Of a stretch of 64,000 nucleotides of DNA, positions 54,901 to 64,000 are shown piece after piece. Every line of letters begins with the position of its first letter. Position 1 is the first letter of the stretch. Below the pieces are notes generated by a model. The model worked only from the letters and a program-made list of their open reading frames with translations. It had not been told where the DNA came from and did not search any database. Source of the DNA: Auanema rhodensis (taxonomy: Eukaryota > Nematoda > Chromadorea > Rhabditida > Rhabditidae); the NCBI GenBank assembly GCA_964057225.1, contig OZ059895.1, positions 5,146,001 to 5,210,000 on the forward strand, written 5' to 3'. The translations under genes and the position numbers were made by a program.

Positions 54901-57011
54901 ATTACTAGCTCATGTCATATGCATCTACAGCTTTATCCCCTGGATTTGCAGAACTGTGATTTTGATTTAGTTTCTTATGCACACACAATGAAGGTTTAAA
55001 TTTAATAATATGAGAAAACAGAACAGATTATTTTCAGGATATAATATACGAATGGGATGATCAAAATCCTGTTCAAGTAAAAGCTGGTGTTGGTAGCGAT
55101 TTACCAAACTTTCAGCTCACAAACATAACAACGAATAATGATTGCACAAGTCATACAAATACAGGTTCATTGGAATTGAATTCTTAATAAGTTCCACTTT
55201 ATTCAGGTTCATATGCTTGTTTACGAATGCAGCTTTTGCTTCAACGTCAATTCAGGTACACTGATTGCATATTGCATAACTTAATTGTTGATATGTGTGT
55301 TTGCAGTTACTATTTGGTTCAATTGTATGCTCCAACTACAATGATTGTTATTGTATCATGGGTCAGCTTCTGGATTGATATGCATTCAACGGCAGGGCGT
55401 GTTGCTCTTGGAGTTACAACACTGCTTACAATGACAACAATGGTATGTGAAAAATCATTATCAGTCAACATAATCCAAATAAATGGATATTATACTATTA
55501 TACTATTATACTATTCATTACAGCAATCAGCTATAAATGCAAAGTTGCCCCCTGTCAGCTATGTCAAAGTGGTTGATGTATGGTTAGGTGGTTAGCGCTA
55601 ACTTCTTAAGAGAGATAGTACTTAATTCTGCTAATTTCAGCATGCCAAACATTTGTTTTCGGAGCATTAATAGAATACGCCTTTGTGAGCTATCAGGATA
55701 GTAGTCGCCAGACTGAAAAGGCACGGGAACATGCATACCGCAAACAGAGAAAGAAGGCTCAAAAGATGGAGATGGTTGATGCCGAAATATATCAACCACC
55801 ATGTACATGCCATCGTGTAAGTTGTAGTAAGCATTGAATCGTCTAGAAAATTATTTTGAATGACGATTACTTATTCTCAAGAAAGCATATCAACAATTTG
55901 TATTCAGTACAATCCGTCGCAGCTTAGTATTCGTGATCGTGTACGCCAGTATTTTACCAAACCGGACTACTTGCCAGCTAAAATCGACTTTTACGCCAGA
56001 TTCTGCGTGCCATTAGGCTTTGTAGCCTTTAATGTTGCTTACTGGTCCAGCTGCTATATCATGGCCAGCCGTAGCTCACGTTTCCACTAGCCAATTATTC
56101 GGGATAAATGAATAACAAATTAACATACCCACAATTTTAACAAAAAAAGAAGCACTAATTAATTGTTCTTTTGTGGCAACTGTATGTAGTAATAATATTT
56201 CATGTTTAAATAAGAAAAATTATGCGTATCCTTTACACTCATTCGCCTATTGTTCAAAATCGTTCATAATGACAATTAATGTGATCAATATATTTTATAC
56301 AATACTTTATATTTGAAAAACTATTATTCTGCTTATTAATCATGATACAATATCTCTATTTTGTCAACTGGTTATTACAGACCTCATACATACATTTTTT
56401 TTCTAAATATGTCTAGCAAAATCATATTTAGTTAAATTTTGAATTAGTACCGCAGTTAAAAAGCAACAACACCATTAAATATCCTTAAGTCTATTAAGCT
56501 TAACTTATCTGGTATATACAACATGTGCTATTTCCATAACAAAGAAACATCCACAACTCATTATCAAATATATTTAGAATATTTGCTAGAGAATCCCAAA
56601 TAATACGGAATACCATCATTTGGTCGAGATGATCATACAGAAGTGCATATAAAACATAGATACGACTAAGTTTACACTATTATTCTTTCTTATCATGGAA
56701 AGTGTCAGAAAGAAAAGTTTTTCGCACAAAGACACCTATATCAGTTATCGGAATATAAAATAACTTCTTCGTATGATACGTAATACGCGTTGCAACTTTG
56801 CAAATAATTTTGTAATAAATAGATATATAAAAGAAGCGTACTTGCAAATGCCAGCCACACAATCTCGGCACCACCAGAACTCGATAGTCTTCTCCTGTTT
56901 TCGTTCAAAAATAGGAATACGTTCATCTGATGATTCCAAGAGGCGGCAAGTGGTTGACTGAGCCACCTCGATACCACAGTCGGCACAACGGAGAGCTCGT
57001 TTAGATAGCAT
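39587..57011 (-). CDS. B-box zinc finger protein with NHL-like propeller domain
   Basis: About 700 residues in at least 17 exons. Exon 1 (56842-57021) gives a zinc-binding region: C9-x2-C12, then C48-x2-C51-x4-C56-x2-C59-x5-H65-x2-H68, the B-box pattern with an extended first loop; the last ligands ([11 protein letters not shown]) come from exon 2 (44642-44710). The split Lys codon between them joins in phase across a 12.1-kb intron. Exons 3 and 4 (44493-44583, 44024-44110) encode helical, coiled-coil-like sequence. A Ser/Arg-rich linker follows. The last about 330 residues (from [15 protein letters not shown] through [43 protein letters not shown]) look like repeated propeller blades of the NHL type. 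Such proteins are often RNA-binding or ubiquitin-related regulators. No RING domain is visible, so the first ATG here may not be the true start and upstream exons may exist. The exact family member is not identified. Confidence 0.8.
42952..42991. repeat. (CT)n microsatellite in an intron
   Basis: About 40 bp of CT in the roughly 1.8-kb intron of the B-box gene between about 41.33 and 43.12 kb. The rest of that intron shows nothing recognisable. Confidence 0.9.
44711..54054. other. First 9.3 kb (by coordinate) of the giant intron
   Basis: Intronic DNA of the B-box gene, AT-rich with few microsatellites. Several GC-richer patches (45,770-45,860, 47,560-47,650, 47,990-48,120, 53,490-53,680) could be regulatory elements of the host gene or of the nested channel gene. 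Short open frames (46.8-47.1, 47.9-48.1, 51.3-51.5, 52.2-52.4 kb) have no splice or domain support. Confidence 0.55.
54055..56090 (+). CDS. Cys-loop ligand-gated anion channel subunit
   Basis: A pentameric neurotransmitter-gated channel subunit of the glycine/GABA/glutamate-chloride class. In order: a signal peptide ([21 protein letters not shown], starting at Met32, which may be the true start at 54148), the ligand-binding domain with WIPDTFFP, the Cys-loop [15 protein letters not shown] (13 residues between cysteines), and a second cysteine pair ([13 protein letters not shown]) typical of invertebrate anion channels. Then come TM1 ([15 protein letters not shown]), TM2 ([15 protein letters not shown]), TM3 ([20 protein letters not shown]), a charged loop, and TM4 ([16 protein letters not shown]). 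It ends SSRFH about 12 residues after TM4. About 470 residues; introns are about 45-60 bp. One intron (54683-54727) uses a GTCAGA donor. The -2' and -1' pore residues are Ala-Gly rather than the usual Pro-Ala. The gene is nested, antisense, within an intron of the B-box gene. The ligand cannot be named. Confidence 0.93.
56091..56841. other. Intron remainder after the nested channel gene
   Basis: About 750 bp between the channel stop codon and the B-box exon at 56842. It should hold the channel 3' UTR; no exact AATAAA was seen close to the stop. The opposing transcripts approach closely here. Confidence 0.6.
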
Positions 57012-60000
57012 CGTTGAACATCTGAAATCATTTGCAATATAAGTATAGCATACGATAAGTACAATTTTCATGAAAGAAAGATATTGCACACAAATCAGTT
57101 TTAAAAAATTTCATAAGGATATAATACATCTGCAAATGAATGAAGAGCAAAATCAGATTAAAGATTATTCAGAAAGTAACTCACACTTTTCTAAAAGTTG
57201 TGCAGAAAACATCAATAAATATCAGATAAGATAGTGAAGTGAACAACAACCGCTTAAAACGGAAGAGACAGGAAAATAAACAATTTTTCAAAAAAGTGGA
57301 CAGTTCACGCAAGCGGGCGTCAATCGTTCACGGAAAAAATCAAAAATTATCGATCGTAAATGCTTGATCGGTTATAAATATGCAAATAATCGGCGGAGAT
57401 GATTAGCATTTGATGTGTCACACAATGAGAATCATGATTAAAAAAGTCAAAAAATATAATGATATGTATCATATGTGAGTGTTGAAAAAGAAGAAAGTTT
57501 GAATATAACATGATAAAAAGATAAGTCTGATGTGTGTCTAATTAAAAATTGGGCTTGGAGTAAGTAGAAAATAAAATATTCACAGTGAGAACAGTAATAC
57601 ATTAAACATTTTTTGCAAAAAAAATGAAAGATGGAGAAAATGGTTCCACAGTTGTCGATTTCTATTGTAAAAGGTTTGTCCACAGGAATATGCAGAAATT
57701 AGAGTCGTAGTTGTTATACAGCTAATAAAGAGGAAAAAAGATGGATATGAGGAAAGAACTGTCACTAAAGCGCAAGAATTTAATGAAAAAAAGTAAAAGA
57801 AATCATCTACATAAAATTATCGATAATCAAATCAAAGAAAATGCATGATTTGCCTTTACGGGACTTTTTAACAAAAATCAGGAGAAAAGGACTTAAGAGA
57901 CATATGGAAACAGGTATGAATAGAAGGACAACGAAAAAGGTGTTGACTGGAAAAAATAATCGAAGTGAGAGAGGATGAGAGATAGTTGAATAAAAGATTT
58001 CAACAGATGAATCCAAAACTGACAATATAATGGTTTTAGACTTCGTCATCAACATGGTCGTTCCCGTTGCAATAATACCCAAGCAAGGGGGGAATGTATT
58101 TGCATTCACCTAAACACCCAACGAAACAGGCAGGATTGGGAAAATCATTTTCACGTTGGTTGATTCATTATTTTTGAAAATAATGAAGAATAAAGTTATA
58201 AGAAAAATGCAGCTGATTCACTCCAGTAAGATAAGTTCAAAACAAAACTGAGTAACAAGAATAATGGTCAAGCAATCATTAAAGAAATGCATCATCATCA
58301 TGGCTTATGTTTTGTTGAAGTCGATAAATTATATTCCATAGCGGAAACAGAAAATCAAACAGAAGAATAAGTAGACGGAATAAATAGATTGGAGTAGGTA
58401 AAAGCGATTCGAAAATAGTTTGAGTGATGTGAATCTGAAATAAGGCTTGAAAGACAAAGAAATAGGATAAACTTCAAAAATTGTACCGACGAAACAAAAA
58501 AATAAATATTTATAGAATTATTTGCTCTTTTTCAGCAGATTCTATTGGATAGATACGAGTCGTTTTATCTTCGATTAATCACAACACGTCAGAAGACAAG
58601 CGGAATAGAGTGTGTATGTGTGCACAGAAGTGGTTGATAAATTCACTAATACTCAAAAAATTTAAGAATATTCTTAGAGAAGACAAGGCTATTGCTTTCC
58701 ATTCATAGTAGGCAGTAATTGTTCGAATTAGATTACAACATGCTGGAGTGGTAATAAATTGGAATAAAAATATGTTTCATCTAAAATACATGAATTCTGG
58801 TAATAGGGAAGATATAAAACAGTTGCAAAAACCATTAGACAAGTAAATAAAACTGAAGAATTAAGATATTGCATAAAACCTTGTACTTAATGTTATACAA
58901 AAGGGAAGAATAAGTATCTAGTGACGAGAACAAATGTATTAGAAATATTGAAAATGAACAGACTTGATGCAAAGAACCTGACTGAAAGCTCTTGCTTAGA
59001 ATAAAGCTAACGCAGTCTTTCCAATTCCGTCAGTCAGGTATCTACGACAATCCGTTGTTTTCCTTAACTGAGGAGATGGAAATAATATTAAAAATCTAGA
59101 GAAACAGAGATAGAGAGAGAGATAGAGAAAGAGAGGTTCTCTGAGATATTCTTTTACCCATCTCTTTTATGCTATTCTAAACTCTCTTACTGTCTATCAA
59201 GCTATTCTCTGTTCTATTCAGTATTTACATAGGCCAGTCAAAGATAGAGGATAAAACAAGAAGGTCGAGGCAAGTGAGGTAAAGTTGATTCAAGTCACAT
59301 ATCTGACCAAACTGTATCTCTAGTCATTATAATAACAAAAACCATTTGAAGAATGTATACAAAACAAGAGAGAAAATAAGAAAGCAGATCAGTGAAGATA
59401 TCCAACAAACGAAGTTAGGTAATTGAGAAGAGTGATAAGCAAAGTAAACCCACAGCATTTATTATAGTAAGTATGACTGCGAGTAAACTCATGAAAACAT
59501 ATGTCATAAGTTAAAGAAGAAAGTTATTTTAAATAGCAGTTTTTGAAAACAAAACTATTACAATATTGCAAAGGAAAGAAGCTATGTTTGAAATTATTTT
59601 ACACAGAAATCAGAGGCTTTTCACTTCCATTCAAGTGTCGCACACATCCTTCAAATGACCGTTTTGAGCACCGACCGAATAGTTGTTCACTACTATGAGA
59701 AAAAAGAAGAGGAATATCATTGCGGAAGAACAAGAGACAGAAAGAGAGAAACATAACGAGTAAAAAACTGAACAATTATGATTGCGAAGCGTGAAAATCT
59801 GATTTATGAAGCTCCACAAAATCAAATATATGTTGAATTGAATATTTAAGCTTTAAAAAGACTCGAACATGAGTGAAATTATGCCAAGAAGGAATTGATG
59901 GATGATCATATCAACTTTCCGACAACAAAAGAAAATAGAGACAAAAAAGCTAGCAAATAAAATATTTTAAAAAGAACTCCATTACATCATAATAAGAAAA

Positions 60001-61233
60001 TTGAAGTCATTTGATAGTCAGCATAAGAACATATGCTCATTAATGGTTAAAAGACAGGTGCATGAAACTAGTAAGTAGCTTATGAATTATAATCTGTAGA
60101 AATAAAGTAAAAACGATAAACATGTAAAAAGAAGATGCGGAAAAGGTTTGGCTTCAATCAAGTTTCCTCTTAAATTGAGAAAAAGAATCTCATTTGGAAA
60201 GAACCTTACAAGCTAAACTAACATAGAAGAATAAAAGATAATCGAAGAAAACAGACATAGAATACATATCGAATATAGCTCCTTATATGGTTGAGAGACC
60301 CACTGGTCCTCATGTGGTCTCTCATTCTACATCTATTTTTCTATCTAAGCCTTTTGCTCTCTTAACCATCTGAGGATGACTATGTGGCTATACAAGAAAA
60401 GGTCATGAGGGGTCAGCAGAAAAATAGGAGAGAATAAATTGATGTCTCAGTAGAAAGAGTAGTAAAATCGGGAAAATGATTAAGACATTCTAAAATATTT
60501 TTCAACTTGGCAAGACAGTTCCAAAGAATTAACATTCTAGACTCTCAAGACTCAGCTTGGAGTTTTGCACTATGCAATGGATATCTGTCATCATGCTTTA
60601 TTTCTTCGTCTTTATATCTACCAATCTATCCCTTTCACAATAAGCACACTGGAAATCCTTCATGATGTTCATATATATGAAGCAGCAACGAAGGCGACAG
60701 AATTGACAGGGATTGCGTATTCCCTTCAATTAAATTATCGAATCAACTCAACGCTAAAGCAATGTGTCTAACATGAAATTGACATAGTGGATAAAGTTTC
60801 CGGGTATATCTCTCTCCTTCTGTCATTATGGTAAAGCTATTCATGAGTGAGCACAATCATTCCTCATGATGACCACCATTCATGTCATTTTGAAACTTAA
60901 CCCATTTGCTTCACCATAGCTTCCGAAGAGAAATAGTAGCCAGAAATAAATTAGTTAACAAACTGTAGTTGTCGCGCTAGGTAAACTCACTAGGTAGAAA
61001 GTAATATTATATATTTTTTAAATTTTTAAGGCACTCAGAAATTTTAAGTACAATTAAATGCAAAGCTCAAAATAAGAAACACCAATATTTGTTGAAAAAA
61101 AAAGCCAATTTTTTAAGAATGATATTAAGTGTTCGCTAACTATAAAATTAAAAAATGAAAGAATATTTGATTTCAACACAATTTCTTCGAAGTTTAAGAA
61201 AATGAGTAATGTAATGATCTGGAGTGAGTTAAA

Positions 61234-61237
<4 letters not shown>

Positions 61238-61275
<38 letters not shown>
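61238..61275. repeat. (GA)n microsatellite
   Basis: About 38 bp of perfect GA repeat. Confidence 0.9.
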
Positions 61276-61277
<2 letters not shown>

Positions 61278-62251
61278 ACGTGAACGTGTGATGTTATCGA
61301 TAGCAGAAATGGTGTTAATCCGAAACTCAAAGAAAAGAAAATACATTTAAGAAATTTGGAGGTTAAAGAAGAACAACAGCAACGGCATACATTGAAGAAA
61401 CAAGTAACAAAGCCCGAAAGAACGCTAGTTTTGAACGAATAATGGAAATTCGGAAAATGTCGTTACTACTTTATATGTCACAATAGAGAAAAACTATTAG
61501 AAATCTGTCAGATATTGATGAAATCTTGAAATACACGGCGATATGAAAAAAAGGTAATGACTGACAGATAGGAGTGAAGACTGCTAAAAGGACAAGGTAA
61601 GGTTAGCAAGTAGACGAAAGGTTAGCAGTCTTAATAACACAACGAACATCAGATGATTCAAGAGAAAGATGGAAAGGAGAGTCCAAAAAAAATGCTAAGG
61701 GTATATAGAGAGATTTCTATCTAGATTGACAGCTATAAGATGGATGAGAGAAAAGTAGACTGTTAGTAAGAGGACGGTATTAATAAAGGATGATAGATGG
61801 TGAAGAATTGTAGGTTCTAGTGAAAAAATAACTTTGAAGTATTAAAAACCTAGTTCAAGGATGGTATTTGACGGGCAGATAACATTTTGGAAAAATACTT
61901 CATTTTCTTCTTCAAACTAAGGAATTACTGCTATTCGCACAGATTCATTCTTAGAAAATATAGATACTTCAAAAATAAAAATAAAAAGTAAACTTAAAAA
62001 ACCTCCCAAGTAAAATAGAATATTAAAATTAAAACGGGAAACACGAAACACGAAAAGTTCGGCTATATGCGTGAGGTAAATAGGGAAAATGATTTTTAAT
62101 TCAAAAATGCTCAAGAGCGGTTGTTTTTCAATAAAACCTTCAGGTTTTCTAGATAAAAACGACAATAAGTGTATGAAGAATAGGATAAACGTAAAAAAAA
62201 CTATTATGCAAGCCAAGACCAACTGTGGTGTAGAGGAACTGCAGCGTTTAC

Positions 62252-62423
62252 CGCAGAATGAAAGAGAACGGAAGGAGGTCGTAGACGTTGCTATCCTCTT
62301 CATCGTGGACGTCAACGTCAAGACCGACACAGCGATATGCCCGTTGTCTATTAGAGAAGAGATCAAGCAGCGACGACACCCGATGAAACCTCCGAAAAAT
62401 GACGGAACGGGGACGATTAAAAC
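62252..62423 (-). other. Candidate 5' exon of the B-box gene
   Basis: On the minus strand an open stretch runs from a CTGATAG acceptor-like site (62424) to a GTAAAC donor-like site after 62252. It reads in part YRCVGLDVDVHDEEDSNVYD with codons less AT-rich than the surroundings. Its end phase fits the exon at 56842-57021, which lacks an obvious start of its own. Other frames on both strands are also open (145 and 149 codons), and I recognise no domain, so this is only a candidate. Confidence 0.2.
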
Positions 62424-64000
62424 CTATCAGACAAGAAACGATAATCCAACGCCTATAAGGATTTGTTGTATAAAAATTGAAAAAATCCCGAAATGTAGTA
62501 TTAAACTTACTATTGCATTACTTTAGCAAGCTTATACCCCTAAATTCGGACGATGCATATGTCATAAGGAGCAAAACGGAGAACATTGAAAAAAAAGAAA
62601 AAAAGCCTTTGAACCTAACTTTTCAAAAAAAGGTAGCTCTTTTTGGTCATGGATAAAATAGAAAAATTTAATTACCTTTACTAACAATAAGTTTTGTATA
62701 GATGCTTAGTAATAACATAAGATCAAAAGGCATATGAAACTAAAAAGACAACCATTTTTCAAAAAATTGCTCGAGTTTCTTGAAATTTCATGAATTATGA
62801 TCTAAAAAATCGTTTTTTTTTTCATAATCATGGTGGAAAACGGTATAGAAATGGTATTTAACTATGCATAAAGGCTAATAGAATAAAGAATACTCTCATT
62901 CATCACTATTCAACATCTTCCCTTTTTATCAGTATAATAACAGGCTTTAGTTAACATTTAGAAAATTCAAAGAAAAAATGAAAGGTTAATAACAAAACAC
63001 CTATACTACTGACAGATATGTGATAAGCCAAAGGTTGGGATCGAGGTATTCAGAATCCAAGGATCCATAGACCAATGCATAATTCATTGGATGGCTATTC
63101 AAGTGATCGTAAAAGTGATGGAACGATTATCGATTTAAGTTTGTGAAGACGAGAAAAACGTGCTTATTTGGCTGGATATGGTTTCAAAAGAATAGCCGTA
63201 GTATATAGGTGAACATGTGTTCACATAAATGAGTGAAAAGAAAGAAGCAAAAAGAGTAAACGTAAATTCAATTTAAAAAAGAAAAATAGTATACGAACAG
63301 TTTCAATATAATTTCAATAATACGTAAAAAGAGCAAGAACAAAAACAAAACGAACTCAAAATAAAATAAGAAGATCGAACATTATTTGCTAACGGTGATC
63401 GAAGAACATCTAGTTTAAAGAAAAAGTACGACATTATCGAAAACCCAGTTTCAATGACTTCAACTATAACTCAAATGAAACAAAAAAGATCAACCCACCA
63501 AATATTTAGTGCCTAGTTCACTTAATATATATATATATGCATGTATTTACTTATTGGTAACCGGGACGGGGGAATAAGAAGAAAGGCAAGAAAGAAAGAA
63601 AAGTATACCTCCAGAAAAAGCCATTAAGCTAGAAATAAACGACGAAGCGTGCAAGGCCAGCACCCAGTAGAATCTCTCGTGTCGCTGCCGTGCATGTTAA
63701 TTATGATCAGACAACGTATGGCAAATAAATGAAGGCAATCGACGGAGCGTTCAAAATTTCAGTACTTGGGAGCAAAGAGAACGGAGAGGAGGGTCAAGCA
63801 AAACGAAAAAATGAAAATCCTAGAAATGATTCATGCAATGGCAGGCAAGTCTATCATACGTCCATCTGTCCAAGTAGAGGCATGATTGAACACAACTAAA
63901 GAGTAGAAGAATTGAACAAACTCGGAGACTCGTGTCCAGAGCCTTGAAAATATTTGGAAACCACGAAAAATGACAAAAGAGAAGCCATAAGAACTTTGCA

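Larger units (their letters stand above)
57022..64000. other. Upstream region or 5' introns of the B-box gene
   Basis: No gene is firmly supported. The plus strand is noticeably purine-rich over most of the interval, so a minus-strand transcript would be pyrimidine-rich, as introns often are. Contents: a GA tract at 61.2 kb, a GC-richer patch at 62.20-62.47 kb open in several frames, small inverted repeats near 58.98 and 60.30 kb, and a GC-richer patch near 63.64-63.72 kb. If the B-box gene has further 5' exons, they should be here or beyond the window. Confidence 0.5.

Noticed and set aside
61917-62526. 149-codon minus and 145-codon plus open frames overlapping each other
   Set aside because: Overlapping long frames in a GC-richer patch suggest chance; the minus frame reads as hydrophobic low-complexity sequence. 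Another minus-strand frame is kept only as a candidate exon.

Overview
The window is metazoan nuclear DNA: AT-rich (about 70% A+T by eye), with intron-rich protein genes, canonical GT-AG introns mostly of about 45-60 bp, and animal-only families (a Cys-loop anion channel, a B-box/propeller protein, a regulatory-type carboxypeptidase). A nematode or similar small-genome ecdysozoan is the best guess. Very short introns, and splice acceptors lying a few to about 40 nt upstream of several start codons, would fit spliced-leader trans-splicing. The acceptors are not uniformly TTTTCAG, so the phylum is an inference and no species is claimed.

Layout. 1-16.6 kb: no convincing gene; AT-rich DNA with many (GA)n/(CT)n tracts, long purine-biased stretches and a few GC-richer islands. 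16,661-16,732: an intact tRNA-Ala(AGC). 16.7-22.6 kb: AT-rich, no gene seen. 22,592-24,073 (+): a five-exon gene I do not recognise, compact N-terminal domain plus Ala/Thr/Pro-rich tail. 24.1-26.8 kb: a 110-bp CT tract and a striking CpG-rich island. 26,808-27,986 (+): a MADF-domain DNA-binding protein. It converges tail-to-tail with a run of minus-strand genes: carboxypeptidase D-like (28,962-33,331), LTV1 (33,854-35,619), NMD3 (36,109-38,099) and a B-box/NHL-like propeller gene (39,587-57,011). The last contains a 12.1-kb intron, and nested inside it on the opposite strand is a complete Cys-loop anion channel gene (54,055-56,090). 57-64 kb is mostly non-coding by inspection, with weak candidates for further 5' exons of the B-box gene.

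Function. LTV1 and NMD3 are the nuclear-export/biogenesis factors for the small and large ribosomal subunits and lie side by side in the same orientation. The carboxypeptidase downstream is a secretory-pathway enzyme whose link to them, if any, would only be positional. The ion channel and its B-box host gene are the other physically linked pair.

Most interesting: the giant intron with its nested antisense channel gene; a tRNA-like element with good A and B boxes and a T-run inside an intron of the carboxypeptidase; the degenerate second half of that carboxypeptidase; the LTV1-NMD3 pairing; the unrecognised 22.6-kb gene; and the CpG-rich palindromic island upstream of the MADF gene. I see no CRISPR array, no recognisable transposon and no viral gene. 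Splice sites were placed by eye from reading-frame continuity; exon ends could be off by a few bases.
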